This document shows, piece by piece, positions 21,259 through 30,042 of a stretch of 36,082 bases of DNA. The first letter of the stretch is position 1. Every line of letters starts with the position of its first letter. The stretch comes from Chloroflexota bacterium. GTDB lineage: Bacteria; Chloroflexota; Anaerolineae; Aggregatilineales; UBA2796. The DNA is taken from assembly GCA_021325095.1 (NCBI GenBank), contig JAJPHV010000123.1, forward strand, positions 1-36,082, in the 5' to 3' direction. The position numbers were made by a program, and so were the translations under genes. Under the pieces are notes generated by a model. It made no database searches. It was given only the letters and a program-made list of their open reading frames with translations, and was not told the origin of the DNA.

Positions 21259-24180
21259 ATGTACATCGCGTTTGTAAACGCCACCCCCTTCGCACTGGCA
21301 CTGGTCGTGCCGACGATTGGCGCGCGGCTGCGGAAAACGGTGCTGTCGTGGGTATTAGCGTGCCTGATCGCAGCCTTGTTCGTTTTCCTGCTTTCTTACC
21401 TGCCAGCCATCAGCACAAAGGGTGTCATCGAGGCACAGCTGCCCTGGGTTCCGCAGCTCGGCCTATCGCTCTCATTGTACCTCGACGCGCTCTCGCTGCT
21501 GTTCGCGCTGCTGGTAACGGGCATCGGCGCGGTGGTCATCCTTTACGCCGGGCACTATTTTGAGGACGCGCACGAACTCAACCGCTTTTACCGGCTGCTG
21601 CTCATATTCATGGGCGGGATGCTTGGTCTGGTGCTGGCGGGCAATCTGTTCGTCCTGTTTATTTGCTGGGAAGTAACCAGCATTAGCTCGTTCTTTTTGA
21701 TCAGCTTTCGATCCGCTGATCCGGCAGCGCGGGCCGGGGCGCTGCAAGCCTTGATCGTGACAGGTGGGGGCGGGTTGGCGCTCCTGGTCGGCCTGGCCTT
21801 GCTCGGCACGGCCTCCGGTTCAATGGAACTGGGTCATGCCCTGAGCACTGGTGAATTGCTCAGAAATCATCCCTGGTACAGTGCCATTGCTCTGCTCATC
21901 TTCGCCGGGTGCTTCAGCAAGAGCGCCCAATGGCCTCTGCACTTCTGGCTGCCGGATGCGATGCACGCGCCGACTCCGGCCAGCGCCTATCTGCATTCGG
22001 CGACGATGGTGAAGGCCGGGATATATCTGCTCGCACGCCTGTATCCAATCCTCGGCGACACGGTGCTCTGGCAGACTCTTCTGACAGTTGTTGGATTGGC
22101 GACCTTGCTTGTGGGGGCGCTGCTGGCCCTGCGACAGCGTGATCTGAAGGCTTGCCTGGCCTATGCGACGATCAGCCAGCTTGGCGCGTTGGTCGCCCTG
22201 CTTGGGCAACCCGATGCTGCCGGGGTGAAGGCCGCGCTGATCGGCATCCTGGCTCATGCGCTCTATAAAGGCGCATTATTTTTGATCGTTGGCATGGTCG
22301 ATCATGCCACCGGCACGCGAAACCTGGACGCGCTCGGCGGGCTGGCACGGCGAATGCCCGGCGTGGCTCTGGTTGCGGGGGTCGCCGGGCTGTCGATGGC
22401 TGGGCTACCGCCACTCCTGGGGTTTGTCGCCAAAGAAACGCTGCTGGAAACCATGCTACACGGCCCCTGGCCTGTGCTGACATTGGGGGTGGTCGTCCTC
22501 AGCGCCGCGTTCACCGTTACACTTGCACTGCGGCTGGTCTGGGACGTGTTCTTTGCGGAGCACGCTGCACAGCATCGGGATGCCGACAGCAGCACGGCGC
22601 ATCCGCATGTTGTGCCTCAAAGCATGTTGGTTGGGCCGGGGCTTCTGGCAGGCGGCTCGTTGTTGGCAGGGTTGAACCTGAATGGGTTTGTCGTGCCTAT
22701 CCTGGCCCCCTTCATGGGCGCTGACGGCGGCCACGCTTCATTGAGCCTCTTTACCGGCATCAATACGCCATTTGCCCTCAGCCTCGTCGCCATTGTATCG
22801 GGGGTTATGGTTTTCCAGACCCGCCGAAGCTGGCTCAATTGGCGCCTGCCCCGCTGGCCGCGCGGCTCGGAGATTTATCAGTTCATCCTGGCTAAAGTGG
22901 AGACTGCGGCAGATTTCATCCTGCGTTCACAGGGCGGCAAGCTGCGGCTGTACCTGATTGCCATCCTGTGCAGCGTCATCGCGCTCATGGCTACCGCAGG
23001 TCTGACACACGTCAGCGGCCAGCGGATCGCTGTCCAGTTGAACAGCAGCACGGACTTGCTCAAGGCTGTGCTCCTCTTCCTCGCCCTCGGTGCGACTCTT
23101 GCCAGCATTCTGTTCCGGCGGCATTTGCTGGCGGCGCTGTCGCTCGGCGTCGCCGGCTACAGCGTGGGCGGAATCTTCCTGCTGGAACCTGCACCGGACG
23201 TGGCGCTGGTGCAATTCCTGGTCGAGACGCTGGGCACGGTGCTGGTTATCATTATGCTTGGCAAGATCAGCGCACCGGAGCGCCAGCAAGCCATCGCCGG
23301 GCTGTGGAGCGGCTCGAAACGGGGTCTAGTGCGAGACGCAGCCATTGCCGGGTTAATTGGCGTCGGAGTCGCGCTCTTCTCGCTGGCGGCAGTCATCAAC
23401 CGCCCCACACGCAATACCGTAACGGCGTGGCATCTTGCGAATGCGCTGCCGAAAGTGGGCGCGACGGACGTGGTGGCAGCCATCGTGACCGATTTCCGGG
23501 GCATGGACACGGTGATCGAGATTACGGTCTTTGGGATGGCAGCGCTCGGCGTCCTGACCCTGCTCTCCACGCCGGAACCGGGCACGACCTGGCAATTCGC
23601 TGCTGCGCGCGTCCTGCGTCAATTGCGGGCGCGGGGGTTGATACCGCGCAGCACGGTTTTCGCCGCCGACAGTGAAGCCGCAGATCCACAGATCGCGCAG
23701 GAGGCCGCGAAACTGGAAGCGGAACGGACACGTCTGGCGGCCTCGCGCCTGAATACACCCTTTACGCGCGCCGTTGCGATCCTGGCGCTGCCTTTTTCGC
23801 TGCTGATCGCGTTGTCGCACATTTTGTACAGTGGGGTCGCGCCGGGCGATGGCTTTACTGCCGGAGTCGTGAGCGGGATCGCCGTCTCACTCTGGTATGT
23901 GGTCTTTGGCTACGAGGAGGCCAAGCGTCGCCTCCACTGGCTGCATCCCGCGCGGCTGATCGGCCTGGGAATTGGTCTGGCGGTGCTGAACGCTGCCCTG
24001 CCACTGATTTTCGGCCAACCCTTCCTGGTGACGACGCTGGTCAGGCAGTTCAACCTGCCTGCCGACATTCACCTCTCCTCTACGATGGTGTTCGAGACGG
24101 GTATTTTCCTGACAGTGCTTGGCGGCTCCAGCCTCATTATGGAGACGATTGCCCACCCACAGGAGGTCGAAACGCTGTGA
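21259..24180 (+). CDS. mrpA: Mrp-type Na+/H+ antiporter subunit A fused to subunit B
   Basis: This 973-residue membrane protein joins MrpA and MrpB. Residues 1 to about 500 are a NuoL-like channel: FICWEVTSISSFFL with Glu138, and SKSAQWPLHFWLPDAMHAPTPASAYLHSATMVKAG with its conserved Lys. The middle (about 560-760) is the MrpA-specific NuoJ-like region, with DVALVQFLVETLGTVLVI. The last 140 residues (TPFTRAVAILALPFSLLIAL, GDGFTAGVVSGIAVSLWYVV, MVFETGIFLTVLGGSSL) are MrpB. Such fusions are known in group 2 Mrp systems such as rhizobial Pha. The complex exchanges cytoplasmic Na+ or K+ for protons. ATG at 21259 is preferred; GTG 21235 is possible. The stop overlaps the next start (GTGA), showing coupling. 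Confidence 0.95.
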   Translation: MYIAFVNATPFALALVVPTIGARLRKTVLSWVLACLIAALFVFLLSYLPAISTKGVIEAQLPWVPQLGLSLSLYLDALSLLFALLVTGIGAVVILYAGHYFEDAHELNRFYRLLLIFMGGMLGLVLAGNLFVLFICWEVTSISSFFLISFRSADPAARAGALQALIVTGGGGLALLVGLALLGTASGSMELGHALSTGELLRNHPWYSAIALLIFAGCFSKSAQWPLHFWLPDAMHAPTPASAYLHSATMVKAGIYLLARLYPILGDTVLWQTLLTVVGLATLLVGALLALRQRDLKACLAYATISQLGALVALLGQPDAAGVKAALIGILAHALYKGALFLIVGMVDHATGTRNLDALGGLARRMPGVALVAGVAGLSMAGLPPLLGFVAKETLLETMLHGPWPVLTLGVVVLSAAFTVTLALRLVWDVFFAEHAAQHRDADSSTAHPHVVPQSMLVGPGLLAGGSLLAGLNLNGFVVPILAPFMGADGGHASLSLFTGINTPFALSLVAIVSGVMVFQTRRSWLNWRLPRWPRGSEIYQFILAKVETAADFILRSQGGKLRLYLIAILCSVIALMATAGLTHVSGQRIAVQLNSSTDLLKAVLLFLALGATLASILFRRHLLAALSLGVAGYSVGGIFLLEPAPDVALVQFLVETLGTVLVIIMLGKISAPERQQAIAGLWSGSKRGLVRDAAIAGLIGVGVALFSLAAVINRPTRNTVTAWHLANALPKVGATDVVAAIVTDFRGMDTVIEITVFGMAALGVLTLLSTPEPGTTWQFAAARVLRQLRARGLIPRSTVFAADSEAADPQIAQEAAKLEAERTRLAASRLNTPFTRAVAILALPFSLLIALSHILYSGVAPGDGFTAGVVSGIAVSLWYVVFGYEEAKRRLHWLHPARLIGLGIGLAVLNAALPLIFGQPFLVTTLVRQFNLPADIHLSSTMVFETGIFLTVLGGSSLIMETIAHPQEVETL

Positions 24181-24515
24181 ACGTGCTGTTTGCCATTGCT
24201 ACTGGGGTCATGTTCGGCCTGGGCGTCTTCCAGTTGCTGCGGCGCGATCTGATCAAATCCGCGATGGGCTTCTACATTCTGTTTACAGCGATCAATCTGC
24301 TGTTCCTGGCGGTAGGCGCGTTCGACGGGCAGGTTCCGGCCTATACGGATAACCTGGCGCGTGGCCGCCCCAGCGACCCGCTTGTCCAGGCCCTTCTGCT
24401 TACGGCAATTGTCATCAGCTTCGGGTCGTATGCTTTCCTGCTGGCGCTGATCAGCGTCTCGTCACGCCGCTACAAGACCGTCAATCCTGATGCTGTCGAT
24501 CAATTGAAGGGGTAG
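24177..24515 (+). CDS. mrpC: Mrp antiporter subunit C
   Basis: This 112-residue protein with three helices is homologous to NuoK of complex I. FQLLRRDLIKSAMGFYILFTAINLLFLAVG and the Pro/Asp-rich loop before DPLVQALLLTAIVISFGSYAFLLAL are MrpC hallmarks. The start is GTG at 24177, overlapping the stop of mrpA by four bases. Six structural genes in the order AB-C-D-E-F-G make a complete Mrp complex. Confidence 0.93.
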   Translation: MNVLFAIATGVMFGLGVFQLLRRDLIKSAMGFYILFTAINLLFLAVGAFDGQVPAYTDNLARGRPSDPLVQALLLTAIVISFGSYAFLLALISVSSRRYKTVNPDAVDQLKG

Positions 24516-24539
24516 TCGATAGGGGGTAATCGATTCAGC

Positions 24540-26030
24540 ATGACACCGGGCAATCCTCTGGTACTTGGCCCCGTCTTTCTGCCGCTTGGCGGCGCGGCAT
24601 TGTGCGTATTGCTGGCGCGCCGCCGCTGGTTGCAGCAACTGGTCGCGCTGTCGGCAAGTAGTCTGGCCTGGCTGTGCAGCCTGGGCATTCTCTATGCCAA
24701 CTGGCGGTTCGGGCCGCAGTTGTACCGTCTGGGGGGGTGGCCCACTCCCGACGGGATCGTGCTGGCTCCCGATTTGCTGTCCTCGCTCTTCGACGTGATG
24801 GCGACGACGGTGGTGGCGGCAGGTGTTCTGTATGCCGTTGGCTGCCGCGACAAATGTGCAAGCTATCCCGCCTTTCTGCCGTTGTTTCTGTGCATGGCAG
24901 CCGGGCTAAACGGCGCATTCTACACGGGCGACATCTTTACGCTGTTTGTGTTCGTCGAACTGATGGTCATTTCCTCGGTCATCCTGGTTGCCATTTCTGA
25001 CAATCCTCTGGGGGTTGAGGCCGCCATCAAGTATCTGCTGATCAGCGCGATGGGATCGCTGTTCCTTCTGCTAGGCATCGCCGCAATCTATGCCACCTTC
25101 GGCACGCTCACCCTGGCCGATGTTGCACGCCTGCTCGCTTCCGAAGGCCGCCCGCTGCTGGCTCAGGCAGCGGCAGTGATGCTCATGTGCGCTTTTTTGC
25201 TCAAGAGCGCGGTCTTTCCCTTCCACTTCTGGCAGCCGGACTTTCATACCACAGCGCCTACGCCGATCCACGCTGTGCTGTCATCTGTCGTTGTCAAAGT
25301 CGGCGTGTACGGGCTGATCCGGCTGACCACGCTCCTGTTTACAGCGGAAGCTCCACTCATCCGGGCACTCCTGATCGTGCTGGGGCTGATCGGCATTTTC
25401 TTCGGCAGCCTATCGGCGCTGCGGACTTACGACGCCAAGCGGATGCTGGCCTACTCCACCTTCGGCCAGATCGGATTTATCCTGCTGGGGATCGGGTGGG
25501 GAACGCCGCTGGCCCTGGTCGGGGCGGTGGTCTACGCCGTCAACCACGCGCTGATCAAGTCGTCGCTGCTGATGATTACTGGCGCGGTGTCCAGCCGGAT
25601 GCCCACCAAATCTGCCCGGCTGACAGACATCGGGGGGGCGGGCAGACAGATGAGACTGACCAGCCGGCTGTACCTGCTCGGCGGGCTGGCGCTGGCAGGC
25701 GTCCCGCCGCTCAATGGATTCATCAGCAAAGTCGCGCTGATCCGGGGTGGCATTGATGCCCAGAATTGGCTGACTCTGGGGCTGGCGGTAGCGGCGGGCC
25801 TGATCACGCTGCTATACATGATACGCACATGGCAGCTCATCTTCCAGCAGCAGCCTGACGCAGCGTTGAAACTCAAGCCCCAGGGCGACAGCCTTGCCGC
25901 ACCCGCATTGTTGATCGGGCTGTGCATATTGCTCGGAGTGTGGGCTACGCCGCTGGTGGGTCTGGCGACGGCGGCAGTTGCACAGTTGGGCAACCCGCAA
26001 ATCTACATTCAGGCCGTTCTGGGTGGCTAG
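24540..26030 (+). CDS. mrpD: Mrp antiporter subunit D
   Basis: This 496-residue subunit is a NuoM/NuoN-like ion-translocating protein with about 14 helices. The key glutamate is Glu140 in LFVFVELMVISSVILVAIS. The lysine helix reads LLKSAVFPFHFWQPDFHTTAPTPIHAVLSSVVVKVG. LAYSTFGQIGFILLGIGWG and GVPPLNGFISKVALIRGG are further typical segments. ATG at 24540 is preceded by TAGGGGGT. It follows mrpC by 24 bases and precedes mrpE by 14. Confidence 0.95.
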   Translation: MTPGNPLVLGPVFLPLGGAALCVLLARRRWLQQLVALSASSLAWLCSLGILYANWRFGPQLYRLGGWPTPDGIVLAPDLLSSLFDVMATTVVAAGVLYAVGCRDKCASYPAFLPLFLCMAAGLNGAFYTGDIFTLFVFVELMVISSVILVAISDNPLGVEAAIKYLLISAMGSLFLLLGIAAIYATFGTLTLADVARLLASEGRPLLAQAAAVMLMCAFLLKSAVFPFHFWQPDFHTTAPTPIHAVLSSVVVKVGVYGLIRLTTLLFTAEAPLIRALLIVLGLIGIFFGSLSALRTYDAKRMLAYSTFGQIGFILLGIGWGTPLALVGAVVYAVNHALIKSSLLMITGAVSSRMPTKSARLTDIGGAGRQMRLTSRLYLLGGLALAGVPPLNGFISKVALIRGGIDAQNWLTLGLAVAAGLITLLYMIRTWQLIFQQQPDAALKLKPQGDSLAAPALLIGLCILLGVWATPLVGLATAAVAQLGNPQIYIQAVLGG

Positions 26031-26044
26031 GAAGGTTTATCGTG

Positions 26045-26530
26045 ATGCGACGCTTACTGCTTTCAATCCCGATGGCCCTGGCATGGATGGCGTTGAGCGC
26101 TCACCTGTCGGTGGAAGCCTTTGCCGTCGGCTTTATCCTCGGCTTCGCCGTGCTGACTCTGCTGGGCAGCGAGTTGGAGCGCGTCACCTGGCGTCGGCTG
26201 CCCGACCAGATCGCTGCCCTGCTGGCCTATACCTTGATTCTGTGCCGGGACATCTGGCTATCGGGCCTGGACGTTGCAAAAAAGGTGATCCAGCCGCAGA
26301 TGCCGCTCCGTCCGGGGATCATTGCCGTGCCAACGCAAGACCCCCAGGCCAGCGATACGATTGCTGCACTGAGCGCGCACGCCATTACCATTACACCCGG
26401 CGAACTCGTCGTCGATTTCGACGGCGGGGAGGTCCTGTACGTCCATTGTCTCGACGCTCGCACGTCGTTGCAAGGCGCAGCCAGCGCGCAGGCTCGTCGT
26501 TTGCGACTCTTGCGGAGGATATTGGGATGA
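26045..26530 (+). CDS. mrpE: Mrp antiporter subunit E
   Basis: This 161-residue subunit has N-terminal membrane helices (LLLSIPMALAWMALSAHLSVEAFAVGFILGFAVL), a further hydrophobic stretch (IAALLAYTLILCRDIWLSGLDVAKKVI), and a soluble tail. The tail contains the family motif AHAITITPGELVVDF followed by VHCLDA. ATG at 26045 is used; GTG at 26042 is equally possible, both behind AGGAAGG. The stop overlaps the mrpF start (ATGA). Confidence 0.93.
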   Translation: MRRLLLSIPMALAWMALSAHLSVEAFAVGFILGFAVLTLLGSELERVTWRRLPDQIAALLAYTLILCRDIWLSGLDVAKKVIQPQMPLRPGIIAVPTQDPQASDTIAALSAHAITITPGELVVDFDGGEVLYVHCLDARTSLQGAASAQARRLRLLRRILG

Positions 26531-26802
26531 CAGACTGGATCGCTATCGGCGTTCAAATGGCGCTGGTTGTGCTGGTATGCTTGCTGGTCATTTGCAGCTA
26601 CCGGATATGGCGGGGGCCAGGCCCGGCAGACCGTCTTCAGGCTATTGATGCCGCCACGACTTTCCTGATCGGGATCATTATTGTGCTGGCGGTGATCCAG
26701 GGCACGTCGATGTTGGTTGACGTGGGCATTGCACTGGCGGCCTTCAGTTTCGTTGGGACGCTGGCGATTGCCCGTTATCTATCCGAAGGAAAGGTCTTTT
26801 AG
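26527..26802 (+). CDS. mrpF: Mrp antiporter subunit F
   Basis: This 91-residue subunit has three helices. YRIWRGPGPADRLQAIDAATT is the MrpF signature (RGP...DR..A.D), followed by FLIGIIIVLAVIQGTSMLVDVGIALAAFSFVGTLAIARYL. It starts inside the stop of mrpE and ends five bases before mrpG, so all are translated from one message. Confidence 0.94.
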   Translation: MTDWIAIGVQMALVVLVCLLVICSYRIWRGPGPADRLQAIDAATTFLIGIIIVLAVIQGTSMLVDVGIALAAFSFVGTLAIARYLSEGKVF

Positions 26803-26806
26803 GGTC

Positions 26807-27166
26807 ATGCTCCTCCAGATCGTGGGTCTGATTATCTTGTGGATCGGCGTGGTCTTCTGCGCGCTCGGCGTCGTTGGGCTGATTCGGCTGCCGGACGTGT
26901 ATTGCCGTCTTCATGCATCTGGCAAGGTGGCGACGCTGGGCATATGCGGTCTACTCGTCGGTGCATCGCTGCTGCTGCCTGCTATAAGCCTCAAGGCGTT
27001 AGCGCTGGCAATTTTCGTGGTGATCTCTTCGCCAGTTGCGTCGCATGCCATTGCCCTGGCCGCCTACCGCCAGAGCGTCCCGATGATCAACCCGGTCCGC
27101 GACGATCTGGCCGCACGACAGCCTCAGAACAGCCCCTCAATGAGCGAATCAGTGCTTGCCGACTGA
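26807..27166 (+). CDS. mrpG: Mrp antiporter subunit G
   Basis: This 119-residue last subunit has three hydrophobic segments. GVVGLIRLPDVYCRLHASGKVATLGI is the MrpG signature (G..R.PD...R.HA..K..T.G). LAIFVVISSPVASHAIALAAY is its third helix. ATG at 26807 is used with AGGG just before; the frame is open upstream through mrpF but would not give a normal N-terminus. It ends the operon. Confidence 0.94.
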   Translation: MLLQIVGLIILWIGVVFCALGVVGLIRLPDVYCRLHASGKVATLGICGLLVGASLLLPAISLKALALAIFVVISSPVASHAIALAAYRQSVPMINPVRDDLAARQPQNSPSMSESVLAD

Positions 27167-27305
27167 CTTTGCAACCTACCTCCTGCGGCTCGTCAGGCGG
27201 GTTTCCATACACGCTGTTGTGCAAAATGCCGAAACTTCACAGTTTTCTCACAGACAATTTCTGCTAAGTCATCTGAATTCATAACCTGCCGGTTTTTTTA
27301 TACTT

Positions 27306-27330
27306 CCCCTCCATCACACAAGCGGAGGGG
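27306..27330 (+). promoter_or_regulatory. Hairpin that sequesters the amt ribosome binding site
   Basis: CCCCTCC (27306-27312) is complementary to GGAGGGG (27324-27330), with an 11-base loop. The 3' arm is the ribosome binding site of amt, whose ATG is at 27336. Closing the stem would block translation. The rest of the 169-base gap after mrpG is AT-rich (TGCCGGTTTTTTTATAC) and may contain the promoter. Confidence 0.6.
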
Positions 27331-27335
27331 GAGAC

Positions 27336-28814
27336 ATGATCAGAAAACGTAACCGCATCTGGCGACGCCTTTTAGCGATTGGCCTCGCCTCACTGGTACT
27401 GGCTGCGTTTGGCACAACGGCCCATGCCCAGGGGCCGACCCCAACCCCTGCCACGCAGGCGGCGGTGGACACCACCTGGGTTCTGGCAACAGGGTTCCTG
27501 GTCTTTTTCATGCAGTGCGGTTTTGCCATGCTGGAAACGGGTTTGATCCGGCAGACCAGCGCTGTCAATGCCCTGCTGGAAAACTTCATTGATGCCGGGA
27601 TCACCGCAGTGGCTTTCTGGGCGGTGGGATTCGGGATCGCTTTTGGGACGGATACTGCGGGGCTGATCGGCACATCCAATTTCTTTCTGAGCGATGCCGT
27701 CAAGTTTGCCGGGGGCGCAGTCCAGTACTCGCAAACGGGCACAATTGATACGGTGTCGTTCTTTTTCTTCCAGTTCGCCTTCGCGGCGACGGCCAGCACG
27801 ATCACCACTGGCGCCATGGCGGAGCGCACGGATTATATTGGCGACCTGATTTACAGCGCCATTATGGGTGCGATCAGCTACCCGATCATCGTTCACTGGG
27901 CATGGGGCGGCGGTTGGCTGGCGCAGCAGGGCTTCCACGACTTCGCCGGCAGCACCGTCGTGCATACAGTGGGTGGCGTCACAGCGATTGTGGGCGCATA
28001 TATGCTTGGGCCTCGCCCCGTCCGCTTCGGCAAAGACCGGAAGTGGCAGCCACTCCCGCCTGCGCATAACCTCGGCCTGGCAACAATCGGCACCATGATC
28101 CTGTGGTTTGGCTGGTACGGCTTCAATCCCGGCTCGACGCTCGGTATGGGCAATACGGGCCTGGTCGGGCTGGTCGTGTTGAACACCACATTGGGCGCCG
28201 CCGGTGGTACCCTTTCGGCCCAGATCTTCCAATACTTCAGAACCAGAAAGTGGGATCTATCCGCCTCACTGAACGGTTCGCTGGCCGGTCTGGTCGCTAT
28301 CACCGCGGGCTGCGCCTTCGTTGCGCCCTGGGCGGCCCTTCTGATCGGTCTGGTGGCCGGGGTGATCGTGCTCCTGGCCGTTGACGCTGTTGAACGGGTG
28401 CGCATTGACGACCCGGTGGGCGCGTTCGCGGTACATGGCGCGTGTGGCATCTGGGGAACGCTTGCCATCGGTCTGGTCGGTCAACCTGGCCTGACATGGG
28501 CGCCCGCAGGCGTTGACGTGGCGACGCGCGCCGGTCTGCTGCTCGGTGGCGGGCCTGGTTTGCTGGTCGTTCAGTTTATCGGTTCGCTGGCGACAGTTGT
28601 CTTTACGGCAGTCTTTGCCTTCGTCATGTTTGGCGCGCTGAAAGCGGTGAGCCGCCTGCATGTGAACAAGATCGTTGACGACGTGACGATCTTCATCGAT
28701 GACTTTGAACACGGCGCAACGGTGATGCCGGATATTCGCCCGCCAGCAGTCGTTCCCGAACCTTCTGTAATCCGGGGTCAGGCCAGCCAGGCCTTGCCGA
28801 GCAGCGGCGACTGA
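27336..28814 (+). CDS. amt: Ammonium transporter
   Basis: This 492-residue Amt/MEP/Rh channel brings ammonium across the inner membrane. It has a cleavable signal peptide (IGLASLVLAAFGTTAHAQ) and then about 11 helices. FFMQCGFAMLETGLIRQTSAVN opens the core. DFAGSTVVHTVGGVTAIVGA and DDPVGAFAVHGACGIWGTLA hold the twin histidines of the pore. GFAMLE and FGWYGFNPGST are further typical motifs. No glnB/glnK is adjacent, which is unusual because amt is often paired with a PII gene. ATG at 27336 has a strong GGAGGGGGAG site, partly hidden in a hairpin. The two-component genes follow after 103 bases. Confidence 0.95.
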   Translation: MIRKRNRIWRRLLAIGLASLVLAAFGTTAHAQGPTPTPATQAAVDTTWVLATGFLVFFMQCGFAMLETGLIRQTSAVNALLENFIDAGITAVAFWAVGFGIAFGTDTAGLIGTSNFFLSDAVKFAGGAVQYSQTGTIDTVSFFFFQFAFAATASTITTGAMAERTDYIGDLIYSAIMGAISYPIIVHWAWGGGWLAQQGFHDFAGSTVVHTVGGVTAIVGAYMLGPRPVRFGKDRKWQPLPPAHNLGLATIGTMILWFGWYGFNPGSTLGMGNTGLVGLVVLNTTLGAAGGTLSAQIFQYFRTRKWDLSASLNGSLAGLVAITAGCAFVAPWAALLIGLVAGVIVLLAVDAVERVRIDDPVGAFAVHGACGIWGTLAIGLVGQPGLTWAPAGVDVATRAGLLLGGGPGLLVVQFIGSLATVVFTAVFAFVMFGALKAVSRLHVNKIVDDVTIFIDDFEHGATVMPDIRPPAVVPEPSVIRGQASQALPSSGD

Positions 28815-28896
28815 GCCGAACCTTTTAAGTCTGGCGGACGTCTTGACGCCGGGCGATTGCAGGGTGTAGCCGGGGCAAAGGCCTGAGAGGAAGTTC

Positions 28897-28928
28897 ATGG
28901 GCAGGGCATACTGAGGTATGCTCTGTCC
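28897..28928 (+). promoter_or_regulatory. Leader mini-ORF and hairpin over the histidine kinase start
   Basis: A perfect-looking site GAGAGGAAG is followed by ATG at 28897 and a five-codon frame MGRAY with TGA at 28912-28914. ATG 28918, in the same frame, then opens the kinase. The same bases form a 13-bp stem, GGGCAGGGCATAC (28899-28911) / GTATGCTCTGTCC (28916-28928), with two G-T pairs and loop TGAG. This may act as a reinitiation or attenuation switch; alternatively the TGA is a mutation that shortened the kinase. Confidence 0.5.
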
Positions 28929-30042
28929 TGTGTATTGTGCTATGTTAGTATCACTGCTTATGCGGGTGCCGACGAACTTTTCCGGGCGCTGGCGAGTCAG
29001 AGTCGTGTGGCAATATGCGACTATCTTTGTTGTCGTCCTCGGTCTGACTCTCGCCCTGTATGCAATACGACCCTACCTGGCCGATGCGAACGTCTCCCTG
29101 TTGTATCTCCTGGTGGTCTTGTTCTGCGCCGCCGTCACCCAGCCTGGCGTGACCCTGTTTTGCGGTGTGTGGAGTTTCCTTTGCTACGACTTTTTGCTGA
29201 TTCCGCCTGCATTCGCGTTGCAACCGGAGTCACCGCTGCAATTACTCGATCCGCTGACTTTTCTGGTGGTGGCGCTTGTGGCAGGCGCATTGGCCGAGCG
29301 TTCCCGGCAGCACGCCAGCCTGATCGCCGTCTACCGCGAAGCTGAACAATTCCGGGCAACGCTGCTGCACCTGGTATCCCACAACTTGCGCACACCGCTG
29401 GCCGTCATTAAGACCGCGCTCACCAGTTTATTGGACATGCCCACCCTATCGGGAGAAAGCAGACAACTGCTCCTGGATGCCAACCAGGAAGCTGACCACC
29501 TGAACCGTCTCATCAATAACGTGCTGCGCTTGTCCCGGCTCGAAGCCCATGCCTTGCAGCTTCACGAAGATTGGAACGCGCTGGACGAGGTGATCAGCGT
29601 CGTGCTGGCGCGTTGGCCCCGCGCAACTTCCGACGGGGTACTCTCTGCGCGGGTATCGCCCACGCTGCCATTGGTTCGCTTCGACTTCGATCTGATCGAG
29701 GCGGCGCTCACCAACCTGGTCGATAATGCGCTGCGGCATGGTCACCCACCCGTACAGGTGACGGCACAGAAATGTGCTGATGAGATATGGATCAGTGTGC
29801 AGGACGCAGGCCCCGGTGTGCCGGAGCCGGATCGTGCGCGTCTCTTTACGCGCTTTTCCAGCACAACCTCCAAAGGCATCGGGCTTGGCCTGGCCGTGTG
29901 TAAGGGGCTAATCGAAGCGCACGGCGGGCGCGTATGGGCCGAGTTTTCGCCCGGCCAGACCCGCTTCACGCTGGCGCTGCCATTCAAGCCTTATTCAGAT
30001 GATGGAGCTACCCATGACTCACCTGCTGATAGTGGACGATGA
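28918..30042 (+). CDS. KdpD-like sensor histidine kinase (DUF4118 membrane domain)
   Basis: This 374-residue kinase has a four-helix DUF4118 membrane domain (about 32-125: YATIFVVVLGLTLALYAI, LLYLLVVLFCAAVTQPG, FLCYDFLLIPPAFAL), as in KdpD. HisKA follows with the phospho-acceptor His155 in HLVSHNLRTPLAVIKTALTSLL, then HATPase_c with LTNLVDNALRHG, DAGPGVPEPDR, FTRFSS and GIGLGLAVCKGLIEAHGG. It lacks the N-terminal KdpD and Usp domains that bind c-di-AMP and sense K+. The start is uncertain: ATG 28918 sits in a hairpin, and 28942 or 28960 are alternatives with no better site. It overlaps the regulator gene by 29 bases. It lies beside amt and mrp, not kdpFABC. Confidence 0.88.
   Translation: MLCPVYCAMLVSLLMRVPTNFSGRWRVRVVWQYATIFVVVLGLTLALYAIRPYLADANVSLLYLLVVLFCAAVTQPGVTLFCGVWSFLCYDFLLIPPAFALQPESPLQLLDPLTFLVVALVAGALAERSRQHASLIAVYREAEQFRATLLHLVSHNLRTPLAVIKTALTSLLDMPTLSGESRQLLLDANQEADHLNRLINNVLRLSRLEAHALQLHEDWNALDEVISVVLARWPRATSDGVLSARVSPTLPLVRFDFDLIEAALTNLVDNALRHGHPPVQVTAQKCADEIWISVQDAGPGVPEPDRARLFTRFSSTTSKGIGLGLAVCKGLIEAHGGRVWAEFSPGQTRFTLALPFKPYSDDGATHDSPADSGR

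Noticed and set aside
28912..28914. TGA before the kinase as a selenocysteine codon
   Set aside because: It is only the sixth codon of a frame with no conserved upstream part, the kinase N-terminus is complete without it, and the hairpin explains the complementarity.
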